Source: Paracraurococcus lichenis
GTDB taxonomy: Bacteria; Pseudomonadota; Alphaproteobacteria; Acetobacterales; Acetobacteraceae
Direction of reading: 5' to 3'
DNA length: 64,000 nt
Assembly: GCF_030657435.1 (NCBI RefSeq)
Contig: NZ_JAUTWS010000034.1
Location: forward strand, 1-64,000
Part shown: positions 34,501-42,754 of the stretch, piece by piece
Layout of the letters: each line of letters starts with the position of its first letter
Position numbering within the stretch: position 1 is the first letter of the stretch
The notes under the pieces: generated by a model
The model's database searches: none
What the model was told of the DNA's origin: nothing
The model's input: only the letters and a program-made list of their open reading frames with translations
Position numbers and translations under genes: made by a program

Positions 34501-36212
34501 TAGGCGCTGACCAGGCGCGCGAGGACGCGCGTCGTCTTGCCGCTGCCGCCGACGCCGATGAACACCGAGACCGCGCCGCCGGCACCCACCACCTCGACGG
34601 CGCGCGTCTGCTGCCGGCCGATCTCGGTGTCGCGCTCCATCCCGGCCGTGACCCGCCGCAGCGTCGCCGGCGCGAGGGCAAAGCGCTGGTCCGCCGCCGC
34701 CGCCCGCAGCAGCCGGATCACCTCCGCCTCCTGGTCGTGGTGCAGCCCGGTGGTGAGGCGGGCCTGCGGGTCGCTGATCCCGGCCGGCGCCAGCACCTCC
34801 GTCCAGCGCCCCTGCTGCCGCACGCCCTGGCTGGCCAGCCGCGCCAGCACCCGGTCCACATCCGCGGTCTCGGCCGCGCCGGAGGCGATCAGGCCACGCG
34901 CCGCCGCGACCCGGGCGTCGGCGACCCGGACCACCGCCCGCGCGTCCAGCTCGCGCTCCAGCACCGGCAGGGCCGCCCACCACCCGGACTTGGCCCGCTC
35001 CGCCGCGTCCGCCTCGGGCTCCGCCGGTGGCCCGGTGATCGCGGTCGCGTGCCGGAAGCCGATCCGGGCGGCCTGGGCCGCCCAGGCCTCGAAGTCGGCC
35101 AGGTCGTCCCGCCGCGCCGCCCGGCCGAACGCCTGCGCCTCGGGGGTGAGGGCGACGTCCCGGGGCAGCCGGTGCCCCTGCGTGCCGGACTTGAGCAGGG
35201 CCACCTTCCGGTCGGCATCCAGGCTGTCCCAGTCGAGCCCCTGCTCGGCGGCGAAGGCCCGCGCCGCGGCGGTGCCGTTCCTGGTGCGGTGGGAGAAGGC
35301 CTCGCACACCGGCTCGGGGACGACCGGCAGCCGGGCGGTGCGGGTGCGCTCGCACAGGACGACCTCAACCCCGAGCCGGCGCAGGTGCGTCGCCAGCATG
35401 GCGTGGTAGACGGCGCCGAACTCGTGGATGCGGCCCTGCAGCAGGTCGCGGTTCACCGCCGCCAGCCGGCCGCTCTGCGCGACCATGAGGTTGGGGACGA
35501 TTGTGTGGGTGTGCAGCTGCGGGTCGCCCCGCACCCGGTCACCCGCCGCGACGGTGTAGAGCTCGGTCCCGACCACCCCGGTCAGCGGGTCCGGACGGGT
35601 GATCTCGACCGTGGGCCGGGCGGTGAAGTGCTCGATGGTGATCCAGGCCAGCCGCGCCGGCTCCTCCGGCCCGGAGCGCGCCTTGCCGCCCTGGGCCAGC
35701 CCGATCTCGCGCTCGACATAGTGCAGGGCATCTGTGACGGCGTCGCGGTGCGCCTGCAGCAGCGACCAGCGCTCGGCCTCGGTCGCGGCCATCGCCCAGG
35801 CCACCGACAGGCTCTTCGGGGCGGAGAAGGTCAGGTCGATGCCGGCGATGCGGTGCCGGGTCGCGCCCTCCGCGTCCTCGTAGGTGCGGACCCGGGGGTT
35901 CTGGTGCGAGGCCCGTTCGATCTCCTCGCCATCGGCGCGGCGGCCGGCCAGCAGCTGCGCCAGCGCCTCCGGGGCGAGCACCGCATGCGGCGTGATCGCC
36001 AGCGCCCGGGCAAGCGCCGGGTCGAGGTCGGCCCGCACCAGCGGGATCGCGCCCATGGCGTCGGCCCGGTCCGCCGGCGGCGCCTGGCCCTGGGTGTAAT
36101 AGACCGCCTGAGCCAGGCGGTCGGCGGCGAGGGTCTTCTCCAGCAGGTGCGCCGCATAGGCCGCGGCCTCCTGCCGGGCCCCGGGCGCGAAGGTGCGGTA
36201 GGTGCAGACCAT
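31545..36212 (-). CDS. MobF-type relaxase fused to helicase and Toprim primase-like domain
   Basis: 1555 aa from ATG 36212. The N-terminal TrwC-like relaxase (about 1-330) has candidate catalytic tyrosines Y19 and Y38-Y39, TFSAPKSLS at 129-136 and the metal site QLHTHTIVPN with H234 and H236. The middle (about 500-1000) is a superfamily I helicase: Walker A GVGGSGKTT near 551, Walker B VVVLDEFSQVG, and the later STRLQIAYGDC, SSQG and SRH-type motifs. After a Pro/Gln linker the C-terminal part (about 1140-1470) holds a Toprim fold (GLAEGFATAW and FFADNDHH) like plasmid primases of the DUF7146/Toprim type. The protein nicks oriT, unwinds the strand and may prime the complement in the recipient. 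Last gene of the virB-virD4 operon. Confidence 0.93.
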   Translation of the reverse strand: MVCTYRTFAPGARQEAAAYAAHLLEKTLAADRLAQAVYYTQGQAPPADRADAMGAIPLVRADLDPALARALAITPHAVLAPEALAQLLAGRRADGEEIERASHQNPRVRTYEDAEGATRHRIAGIDLTFSAPKSLSVAWAMAATEAERWSLLQAHRDAVTDALHYVEREIGLAQGGKARSGPEEPARLAWITIEHFTARPTVEITRPDPLTGVVGTELYTVAAGDRVRGDPQLHTHTIVPNLMVAQSGRLAAVNRDLLQGRIHEFGAVYHAMLATHLRRLGVEVVLCERTRTARLPVVPEPVCEAFSHRTRNGTAAARAFAAEQGLDWDSLDADRKVALLKSGTQGHRLPRDVALTPEAQAFGRAARRDDLADFEAWAAQAARIGFRHATAITGPPAEPEADAAERAKSGWWAALPVLERELDARAVVRVADARVAAARGLIASGAAETADVDRVLARLASQGVRQQGRWTEVLAPAGISDPQARLTTGLHHDQEAEVIRLLRAAAADQRFALAPATLRRVTAGMERDTEIGRQQTRAVEVVGAGGAVSVFIGVGGSGKTTRVLARLVSAYRQAEGREVWGIAQAWEQGSRLAEAGIDPMRTFAVKPFLDGLRQGAARPLRLRRGAVVVLDEFSQVGTRELLELLRARQRHGFKLVLTGDERQAQSVEAGPIIKLLAEALGRQTIPEILVIRRQASEREREIATLFRGRREDGPEERLAAVSRAIAMKREDGTAELVPGGREEAIRRTAEAYMEACGRAGPDPGYTVTVSAPTNADAHEISLAIRALRRAAGQVGRDAVVVEAMDGAGRQYAMALAPGDRIRLYRRTHARFVINNQGWERSAIAGNNGTVLTVRRVVDERVRVGRRVEHRAGLEVVTPGGKVGFVAWERLRARGSTRLQIAYGDCRTIDSSQGITSDEHINALPGGSRTVQGFKNYVASSRHRVRSLLLSSAGAELRQVDELRPAGVPPPADWAEREAEAWDNLVANLARQPVKETAHQLLAGAVQDSRHAIRVLQQHVRTVEARERAGLAPTTLRDRLDQADAARHLAHALGEAAQGVRAAARAMPQAPEAVLPQVVSSPPPSPAPPPIVVAPQPQPQPQPVAAGSGGARSPPVRPRRRVEISEIEAQQQFADALRTAGLKLDGLPVMDGQRHYAPVEGNRGRQKSGAYMGFFDSGVPNGIVWNYKAGTRSTWKARGETVPLPAAEARRLAEQATAARAATRAAQQTREDAAAQRTAWLLEGTRPATPANAYLRRKGVTAVPPGLREDLRGNLVIPLRDTAGHLRNMQTILARPPRDGTDKLYQEGAQKSGTGFLIGTLRPGEPLGLAEGFATAWSAHSASGLPVVVALDTSNLLPLAAAIRRAEPERRLVFFADNDHHLPAREPPLPNAGLEKANAAADTLGNALVVAPPLDPARHAAGKGTDWNDYHQTYGLEATRSRIAATLRVGAAQAEAGPDPAQEMPDRPARAQRARPEQVPQGEPPMTDSRIHKARAQVRQEREREVDIWQAREQAGRTARQADAPRQASRPAQGTGGPDDGTRPKAGPRQGQAPSA

Positions 36213-36218
36213 GGCCGG

Positions 36219-36563
36219 CTAGCCCGGCGGCGGCCGCGGCTCCACCGCGACCAGGATGGCCCGCACGTCGCGGCCCATGTCGGCGATCGCCGCCGCCATA
36301 TGCCGGAGCGCCTCCTGCAGCTCGCCGCTCGCCTCGCGGGTGCAGGCCTCGAGGATCCGCCGCAGCACCTCGTGGTCGGCGCGGCGGGCCGCGACCAGCT
36401 CGCCGACCACCGCGGTGAGCGCGACGATCGCCAGCTCCAGGGAGGCGATCTCGCGGCGCTGCCCGGCCTGCTCGGCCTGCACGGCGTGGATCACGCCGAC
36501 ACCCTCCTCCAGCAGGCACTGCAGGTCGCCGAGGGTGGCGTGGCCCGGACCGCTCTCAGCCAT
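36219..36563 (-). CDS. hypothetical helical protein of the transfer operon
   Basis: 114 aa from ATG 36563, overlapping the previous gene by 8 bases; the TAG is 6 bases before the relaxase start. Almost entirely alpha-helical with heptad spacing (IASLELAIVALTAVVGELVA, then HEVLRRILEACT), so a coiled-coil or helical-bundle accessory protein, perhaps a relaxosome partner like MobC. No named family recognised. Confidence 0.6.
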   Translation of the reverse strand: MAESGPGHATLGDLQCLLEEGVGVIHAVQAEQAGQRREIASLELAIVALTAVVGELVAARRADHEVLRRILEACTREASGELQEALRHMAAAIADMGRDVRAILVAVEPRPPPG

Positions 36564-36855
36564 GCGCGCCTGCCTTCCATGCGGCCGGGGTGCCGGCACG
36601 CCAGGCCTCCGGCGGTGCGTTCAGCGCGGCGAGCAGCAGCACGGCGCCGTTGAACAGCAGCAGGAGGCCGAGTGGCCGCAGGAGGGCGGTGGTGCCGCGG
36701 AACAGCAGCCAGCGGCCGTAGCTGCGGAACTCCAGCAGCCCACAGGGATTGCGGCGCCGGAATTGGGCACGGCCGATGCCGACCAGGATGGCGGTGCCGA
36801 GCGTGCAGGAGGCCAGGCCGGCGAGGCCGACCATGAGCAGCGCGGACGTGGTCAT
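36556..36855 (-). CDS. small membrane protein of the transfer operon
   Basis: 99 aa from ATG 36855, which overlaps the virD4 stop as ATGA. Two membrane helices at about 5-27 and 56-78 with a basic loop (GRAQFRRRNPC) between them. Unknown family; the gene order suggests a partner of the coupling protein. Confidence 0.62.
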   Translation of the reverse strand: MTTSALLMVGLAGLASCTLGTAILVGIGRAQFRRRNPCGLLEFRSYGRWLLFRGTTALLRPLGLLLLFNGAVLLLAALNAPPEAWRAGTPAAWKAGAHG

Positions 36856-38714
36856 GCGGCGCTCTCCAGGTCCTCGCCCGCGAAGCGCGCCTGGTAGTCC
36901 GTCTGGCCGAGGCGGGCGGCGATCTCGGGCCGGCAGAAGTCGATGGCGCTGAGGTGGCGGATGGGCCGGTCGTTGGCGACGATGGTGATGCGCTCGTTGG
37001 CGCGCATCTCCTGCAGCAGCTCGTGCGGCTTCATCAGCTCGCGCGCGATCTCGCTCTCCTGCGCGCTGTCGCCGCGCTGGCGCGAGGCCCATTCCAGCGG
37101 CCGGCCGCTGCTGCCGGCGCTGTTGCCCCGGCTCTCCGCCCTGGCACCGAAGGTGCCGAGGGCGGTGACGAGGTCGCGGGCGGTGTTGACGTTCTGCACC
37201 CGCGTGTAGCTGCGGAAGCTGACGCCGTCGAACCAGGCGTCCCGCTGCGCCTTGCCCCAGACATCCTCGATCTGGCCCTCGCTCTGGTAGAACAGCTGCA
37301 GCGTGACCTTGGACTTGCGGCCCTGGTCGCGGGCCAGCTTGAGCGAGGGCTCGGGACCGAGGAGGACTGCCTCGTCGATGAAGAACCCCACCCGGCCAAC
37401 GACCCGGCCTTCCTGCGCCAGCACCGCGTCGAGCAGGCCGCCGATGAGGACGCGGGCGAGGCCGGGGGTGACCTGGAGCACCTCCTGCGGGATCTGCACG
37501 AAGATGGCGTGCCGGCCGCGCACGATGTCGCGCATCCGTAGTGCATTGCCGGAAACCAGGTTGGCGTAGGCCTCGGTGGCCAGCCACTCGGTGTCTTCCA
37601 TGGCGTTGCCGACGGCGCCGCCCCAGGTCTCCTCGGGCAGGTCCATAACGTTGGCTGCCATGCTGCGGGCGAGGCCCGAGGCGGAGCCCTCATAGACGCC
37701 GCGCAGCCGGTCACGCAGCCGCTCGGAGGGCACGTCGAGGCCGCGGCGCAGCTCGCACAGGGTCTTGCGGCCGGCGGGGACGTCCTCGCGGTGGACGAGG
37801 TCGGCCAGCAGGGCGAGCACGATGGCCCGGCCCCAGCGCTTGAACCGCCCGGCATTGCCGCTGTCGTCCCGCGGCATCGGGCCGATGACGCGGCTGGCGA
37901 CGCCGCGCAGGCGGCTGTCCGCCATGAGGCGGCCCTCGGGCGAGGCGAGGTCGATCGCCTCCAGCACGTTCGGCCCGGCGGCGCCGAGGTCGAGCCTCAG
38001 GACGGTCTTGCCGCTGTCGGCGAGCGCCCCGGCCAGCTTGGCGTGCAACTCACGGGCGGGGTCGAGGATCACCGTACTCGGCCGCCAGTGCAGCAGGGTG
38101 GTGGTCAGGGTGGTGGACTTGTAGGTGCCGCCGCCGCCGATGATCAGCGAATGGGTGGTGCCGCGTTCGCAGTGGTCGAACATCAGCGGCCCGCGGCCCT
38201 GCAGCCCCCAGCTGTCGGGGTCGCGCGGGTCGAAGGGCAGGGCGTGCTGCGGCGAGAGGTCATCGCGGCTCCGCTCCCCCACCACCACGCCGCCGATCTC
38301 GGGGTGGGGGTGCGGAGGGAACAGGCGCTCGATCCGCGCCTCGCTCATCCAGTCGGCCCGGCCGTGGTTGTTCGAGGTGCCGCGGCGGATCTGGCCGAGG
38401 CCCATGCGCTGCCCGACGCCGCGCAGGCCACCCACCGACCGCCAGCGCCAGCGCGCAGCCAGGCCCGCCAGGCTGAGCAGGGGGAGCCCGACAGCGGCGC
38501 CGCTGAGGACGAGGCCGAGGGCGACGGTGGTGTTGCGCCCGGCATGCGGCAGGTAGCGCCACCAGCCCCAGAGATAGTCGCTGCCGGGCACCGCCGGCTG
38601 CCCCCACAGGCCGGTGATGCCGAGGAAGGCCGCGGAGGCGCCGGCGGTCCAGGCGGCAGCGACCGCGGCGGAGCCGAGCGTGGCCTCGGCCAGGGCCTTC
38701 AGGGCGGCGTTCAT
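36852..38714 (-). CDS. virD4: VirD4/TraG-type coupling protein
   Basis: 620 aa. Two N-terminal membrane helices (about 15-40 and 62-88) are followed by a cytosolic ATPase with Walker A GGGGTYKST at residues 193-201, Walker B VGFFIDEAVLLGP and the VQNVNTARDLVTALG and RPIRHL segments usual for TraG/VirD4. It brings the relaxase-DNA complex to the secretion channel. The P-loop GGGGTYKS is a loose form but keeps the Lys. The start overlaps the virB11 stop (ATGA). Confidence 0.92.
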   Translation of the reverse strand: MNAALKALAEATLGSAAVAAAWTAGASAAFLGITGLWGQPAVPGSDYLWGWWRYLPHAGRNTTVALGLVLSGAAVGLPLLSLAGLAARWRWRSVGGLRGVGQRMGLGQIRRGTSNNHGRADWMSEARIERLFPPHPHPEIGGVVVGERSRDDLSPQHALPFDPRDPDSWGLQGRGPLMFDHCERGTTHSLIIGGGGTYKSTTLTTTLLHWRPSTVILDPARELHAKLAGALADSGKTVLRLDLGAAGPNVLEAIDLASPEGRLMADSRLRGVASRVIGPMPRDDSGNAGRFKRWGRAIVLALLADLVHREDVPAGRKTLCELRRGLDVPSERLRDRLRGVYEGSASGLARSMAANVMDLPEETWGGAVGNAMEDTEWLATEAYANLVSGNALRMRDIVRGRHAIFVQIPQEVLQVTPGLARVLIGGLLDAVLAQEGRVVGRVGFFIDEAVLLGPEPSLKLARDQGRKSKVTLQLFYQSEGQIEDVWGKAQRDAWFDGVSFRSYTRVQNVNTARDLVTALGTFGARAESRGNSAGSSGRPLEWASRQRGDSAQESEIARELMKPHELLQEMRANERITIVANDRPIRHLSAIDFCRPEIAARLGQTDYQARFAGEDLESAA

Positions 38715-39715
38715 GGCGCCCGGACATCCTCGATGTGGAGGCAGCGGTAGGGCACGCCGTCGTTGGCCTCGTCGATGCGGGCGCAGTGCAGCACCACGTC
38801 GATCTGGGCGTGGATCATCGCCCGCAGCGTCGCCTCGTCCATCGCCGCCGCGTGCGGCGACTGACGGATCATCGGGTGCAGGGCGCGGAACAGCCCCTCG
38901 AAGCCCTCATGGCCATGCGCCGTGGCGATGGTGCCGCGCAGGCCGGCCTGCAGCGAGCGCAGCCAGGCCCAGGCCTCGGCATTGCGCAGCTCGCCGAACA
39001 GCACCCGGTCGAGCCGCATCCGCAGCGCCAACTCCAGCGCCTCCTCGGCGGTGGGCAGGCCGATGCCGGGCTTCTTCTCCTGGGCATAGCGGATCGGCGC
39101 CCAGTTGCGCCGATCGAGCTCCCATTCCGGCGTGCTCTCCAACGTGCCGAGGCGCTCCCAGTCGGGGATCTCCTGGATCAGCGCCTCGGCCCCGGTGGTC
39201 TTGGAGCTGCCGATGCTGCCGAGCAGGACGATGTTGGCGCGGCCGCGGACCTTGCTGCGCAGCCACTCCACCCAGCCCTCCGCCGGCTGGAAGGGCTGGC
39301 CGCCATGCGTCGTGCCCCGGGTCCAGCGGAACCAGCCGCGCGCCTCCAGCCAGTCGAGCGTGGGGTCAAAGCTCCTGGCCCGCTGGCGGATGGTGAGCTG
39401 GATGACGCCCTCGGGCATCATCGGCGGCAGGTTGACGGTGATGCGCTGACCACCCGGTAGGCGCGAGGAGCAGGCCGGCGAGGCGGAGGAGAGGTCCTGG
39501 TGCGTCATGCGGCCGGCGAGCCGGCCGAGCGCGTCGAGCCAGCGGTAGGTGAGACGCGCGTCCTCGTGCCAGGTCCAGCCATGGTCGCCCTCGACGCCGT
39601 AGCTGCCGGGGCGGGTGACCACGATCTCGCGGGTGTCGTCGAGCGCCATGGCGGCGGCGAAGGGCTCGAGCAGGCGGCGCAGCGTGAGCTCGCCGGGGGT
39701 GGGGAGGGCGTCCAT
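38711..39715 (-). CDS. virB11: VirB11-type hexameric ATPase
   Basis: 334 aa. N-terminal domain then RecA-like ATPase with Walker A GSIGSSKTT near residue 170 (usually GGTGSGKTT), Asp-box ESTPEWEL, Walker B RVLFGELRNAEAW and the His-box ATAHGHEGFEGL. Powers pilus assembly and substrate transfer at the inner membrane. Shares a base with virB10 (TGATG) and overlaps virD4 by ATGA. Confidence 0.92.
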   Translation of the reverse strand: MDALPTPGELTLRRLLEPFAAAMALDDTREIVVTRPGSYGVEGDHGWTWHEDARLTYRWLDALGRLAGRMTHQDLSSASPACSSRLPGGQRITVNLPPMMPEGVIQLTIRQRARSFDPTLDWLEARGWFRWTRGTTHGGQPFQPAEGWVEWLRSKVRGRANIVLLGSIGSSKTTGAEALIQEIPDWERLGTLESTPEWELDRRNWAPIRYAQEKKPGIGLPTAEEALELALRMRLDRVLFGELRNAEAWAWLRSLQAGLRGTIATAHGHEGFEGLFRALHPMIRQSPHAAAMDEATLRAMIHAQIDVVLHCARIDEANDGVPYRCLHIEDVRAP

Positions 39716-40821
39716 CAGCGGGCTCCCGTCGGGGCGAGGCGATAGGCGTCGGCGAAGTCGATCGGCTGGTTGAGCATGAAGGCGATCTCCGTCCCGGCCG
39801 GCACGTCGACGGTGTTCTGGATGTTGAGGTTGTTGCGCAGCGTCGCGGCGAGCGCGGCATCCAGGCTCGAGGTGTTCAGGTTGACGAAGGAGTTGCCGCT
39901 CCCGCGGGTGAGCGAGGCCTGCAGCGCGGCGCTGGCGGCCTGGAAGGCGCCCTGGGTGACCATGAGGGTGATCGCGCCGCCGAAGCGGGCCCAGAAATGG
40001 GTGTTGACGGTGCCCGGCATGCCGGCGCGGCCGGAGCCGTCGGTCACCGCGGCCTCGCCGAGCGGCACGGGCACGCCGTTCGGGGTCAGGCCCCAGGCGG
40101 CGGCGGAGACGATGCGCTCCTGGCCGGGCCCGACCTCGCTCTTGTAGGCGCCCCAGAGCCGGCTGCCGCGCTCCATCAGCACCACGCCGGCGGGCGAGCG
40201 GATGGCCTCGGGCAGGAGGCCGAAGAAGGTGCCGCTGCGCTCGCTGTTGATCGGCGCGGCCAGCACCAGGCGGTACAGGCCGGGCTGCATGACGAAGGTG
40301 AGGTCGATCGCCGGGCCGGCGCGCAGGCCGGGCATGGCGCTGCCGGCAAAGGCCACGGTGGTGGGGCCCGGCGGCCCGCCGACGCTGGCTTGGCCAGGCG
40401 CCGTGGCGGTCGGGGGCGGCGTGGCCGGCACGCCGGCGGCGGAGGCGGAGGCGGGCTGTGCCGCAGGTTGCGCCTTGGCGGCGAAGCTGGTGACCCGGCG
40501 CGGTCCCTGGGCGGGCCCCTGCGGCAGCAGCGCCGTGTTGCTCGGCATGACCGGCGTGGCCGGTGCCGGCTGGGGCTGCGGCACCGCCATGACCGCGGGC
40601 TGGACGGGTGGCATCACCGGCTGACTGATGGCGGCGCCCGGGGTGATGGTGTCGGCGCCGGCCTCGCTCTGCGGCGGCCGGATCTCGGGGTTGAGCTCGC
40701 CCCGCAGCGCAAAGGCGATCACCGCTGCACCGGTCACCAGCAGCAGCGCGACACCCATGCCGGCCCTGACCGGACGCCCGAAGCGACCGAGCCGGACGGG
40801 GGCGCCGCGCTCGTCGCTCAT
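39715..40821 (-). CDS. virB10: VirB10-type channel protein
   Basis: 368 aa. Short cytosolic N-terminus, one membrane helix (about 20-40), a long Pro/Ala-rich periplasmic segment (about 55-160) and a C-terminal TrbI/VirB10 domain (about 165-360) with GLYRLVLAAPINSERSG, VLMERGSRLWGAY and NTHFWARFGGAI. Spans from inner to outer membrane and forms the core complex with VirB7 and VirB9. Starts inside the virB9 stop (ATGA). Confidence 0.92.
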   Translation of the reverse strand: MSDERGAPVRLGRFGRPVRAGMGVALLLVTGAAVIAFALRGELNPEIRPPQSEAGADTITPGAAISQPVMPPVQPAVMAVPQPQPAPATPVMPSNTALLPQGPAQGPRRVTSFAAKAQPAAQPASASAAGVPATPPPTATAPGQASVGGPPGPTTVAFAGSAMPGLRAGPAIDLTFVMQPGLYRLVLAAPINSERSGTFFGLLPEAIRSPAGVVLMERGSRLWGAYKSEVGPGQERIVSAAAWGLTPNGVPVPLGEAAVTDGSGRAGMPGTVNTHFWARFGGAITLMVTQGAFQAASAALQASLTRGSGNSFVNLNTSSLDAALAATLRNNLNIQNTVDVPAGTEIAFMLNQPIDFADAYRLAPTGAR

Positions 40822-41816
40822 TGTGTCGCGACCCGCCCCATCATCGCCGGTCGGCGCAGCACGCGGGCGACATCGGGGCTGGTGGTGCCGGTCCGCGACA
40901 CGCAGTCGGATGGCAGCAGGTGACGGTTGTAGACGTGCACCACTGCCTCGCCGAGCCGCAGCCGAAACTGCGGCGCAACCGCCTGCAGGGCGACCGTCTC
41001 CGGGCCGCGCAGCACCGGGAAGACCGGAACCTCCGTCGTGCCGTCAGCAGCGAGGCGGTAGAAGGCGGGCAGCTCACGGTTGCCGCGGAAGACGAACACC
41101 GTCTCCTGGCCGTTGTCCGACACCTCGTCCGGGAGGATGCGCTCGCGGCCGGTGGCATTGGCCTCGGCCTCGTAGCGCCAGTTGCGGCAGGCCCCACCGG
41201 CCAGCGTGTCCGTGTCGAGCCGGGCGCGCATGCCGGCCGTCTGCAACGCCTCGGCGCGGGCTTGGCGCATGGGCGCCTCTGCCTCCCAGCGCACGCGGCG
41301 TGCCTCGGCCTCGGCCCGGGCGGCGGCCTCACGCTCGGCCCGCTCATCGTCCGGGTAGGTGAAGGCGAGGCCGTAGGTGGCCTCCGGATCGTCGCAGGCA
41401 GGACGACCGCAGGGTGGGATGCCGCGCACGAGGGCGCCGAACTGATAGGCGCGCTGGCCCCGGGGCGAGCGGGTGATGATGGCGATGGCGGTGTAGCCGG
41501 CCCGGCGCGGGTAGAGGTAGACGATGTTCTCGAGCGGGCTCTCCTGCACCTCCTGCGGGCTCGGGCCCTCCCAGGACTGCTCGGCGCCGTCACCGCCATC
41601 GCCAATCATCACCCGGATGACCTCCTCGCCCGGGCGGAAGGTGATAACGGTGGGCCGGCCGGGATTGCCGATGATCTGCACCCGCGCGTGCGGGTGATAG
41701 GGCACGGTGCGCATGTTCGGGTTCGGCCCGGCGACGGCTGGCGTGTTCGGATCAGCCTGCGCCAGGGTGGGAACGGCGAGGGCGACGGCGAGCAGGGCGG
41801 GGGCGAGGGCGCGCAT
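40818..41816 (-). CDS. virB9: VirB9-type outer-membrane complex protein
   Basis: 332 aa. Signal peptide (cut near AQA-DP at about 21), N-terminal beta domain with PGRPTVITFRPGEEVIRVMI, a helical Arg/Glu/Ala-rich linker (about 155-200) and the C-terminal VirB9 domain with FVFRGNRELPAFYRL and VVHVYNRHLLPSD. Part of the periplasmic/outer-membrane core. Four bases separate it from virB8. Confidence 0.92.
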   Translation of the reverse strand: MRALAPALLAVALAVPTLAQADPNTPAVAGPNPNMRTVPYHPHARVQIIGNPGRPTVITFRPGEEVIRVMIGDGGDGAEQSWEGPSPQEVQESPLENIVYLYPRRAGYTAIAIITRSPRGQRAYQFGALVRGIPPCGRPACDDPEATYGLAFTYPDDERAEREAAARAEAEARRVRWEAEAPMRQARAEALQTAGMRARLDTDTLAGGACRNWRYEAEANATGRERILPDEVSDNGQETVFVFRGNRELPAFYRLAADGTTEVPVFPVLRGPETVALQAVAPQFRLRLGEAVVHVYNRHLLPSDCVSRTGTTSPDVARVLRRPAMMGRVATQ

Positions 41817-41819
41817 GGC

Positions 41820-42575
41820 TCAGCACTCCGGCTTGCGGACGGGATCGGGGCCGCTGCGGCGGTCGCTGATCTGCATGCCGCCGAGGTTGATGACCCGGTG
41901 CTCGTCGGCCATGCGCAGGTCCGGCCGCCAGCGGAAGGTCACCACCGTGGTCCAGGACAGGCACTCGATGGGCCGGCCCGGTTGGGCGAAGACCTTGATG
42001 TAGCGCATGCCCCAGACCTGCGTGCCGTCGCGCGCCGCGGCGACCTGCTCGTAGGTCACCCGGTCGGCCACCGAGATCGAGCCGTCGCGGCCCTGCCGGG
42101 CGATCGGGCTGTCGGGGTTGGTCTGCTCGACCTCGCGGGCGTGGACCGCCTGCTGCTGCGGCGTCAGGAAGAGCTGGCAGCGGCGCGCGTTGAGCAGGTA
42201 GGTCGAGTAGAGATAGGCCTCGCAGTGGTCGAGCACCAGGCGTAGGTGTTGGCGGATGGTGGCATCGGTGAAGCGACCGGATGCCTCCAAGGGCCGCGGC
42301 ACCTGGGCGAGTTCGCCGGTGCGCGGGTCGCGTTCGATGAAGACCCGCTCCGGCCCGCCGGCGAGCCGGCCGGCCATGATGGTCATGCCGGCCATGCCGA
42401 GCACGCCGATCAGGCTGCCGATGCTGCCCACCCAGAGGCCGGTGCGGCGGATGGCGCGGTTCGTCTCAGCGATGGTGCGAGCACGGTCCTGGCCGGCGGC
42501 GAGGTGCGCATCGCGCTCGGCCGCTGCTACGGCCTCCGTCGGGCCATGCCGCCCGAGAAATTGCACGCCACTCAC
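41820..42575 (-). CDS. virB8: VirB8-type inner-membrane protein
   Basis: 251 aa from GTG 42575, overlapping the stop of the virB7-like gene (GTGA). One membrane helix at about 48-70 (GLWVGSIGSLIGVLGMAGMT), then a periplasmic NTF2-like domain with the YLYSTYLLNARRCQLFLTP segment. It links the inner-membrane platform to the core complex. The divergent sequence is normal for VirB8; position between virB7/virB6 and virB9 supports the call. Confidence 0.86.
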   Translation of the reverse strand: MSGVQFLGRHGPTEAVAAAERDAHLAAGQDRARTIAETNRAIRRTGLWVGSIGSLIGVLGMAGMTIMAGRLAGGPERVFIERDPRTGELAQVPRPLEASGRFTDATIRQHLRLVLDHCEAYLYSTYLLNARRCQLFLTPQQQAVHAREVEQTNPDSPIARQGRDGSISVADRVTYEQVAAARDGTQVWGMRYIKVFAQPGRPIECLSWTTVVTFRWRPDLRMADEHRVINLGGMQISDRRSGPDPVRKPEC

Positions 42576-42739
42576 CGCAGCACTGTCCGTGCCGGCTTGG
42601 GTGGGATGTCGTTCACCGTCTCCGCCCAGCGATCCGGGTTGAGCCGGAAGACCTGACCGTCAGGCCCGGGCAGGGGCTTCGGACCGTCGCTGCAGGCAAC
42701 CAGACCGAGCAGCGCGACGAGAGCAAGACCGAGGCGCAT
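42572..42739 (-). CDS. virB7: VirB7-type small lipoprotein
   Basis: 55 aa, from ATG 42739 to TGA 42574-42572. The N-terminus is a textbook lipoprotein signal: MRLGLALVALLGLVAC with lipobox LVAC and Cys16, followed by SDGPKPLPGPDG and a C-terminal NDIPPKPARTVL. Between virB6 and virB8, exactly where VirB7 is coded in VirB operons; VirB7 anchors VirB9 in the outer membrane. Its stop overlaps the GTG of virB8. Confidence 0.75.
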   Translation of the reverse strand: MRLGLALVALLGLVACSDGPKPLPGPDGQVFRLNPDRWAETVNDIPPKPARTVLR

Positions 42740-42754
42740 GGCATGGTCCTCCGT

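Noticed and set aside
32524..35355. 943-codon frame overlapping the relaxase gene in another frame
   Set aside because: Same strand as the relaxase but out of frame, Gly/Arg/Ala only; the relaxase motifs are in the chosen frame.
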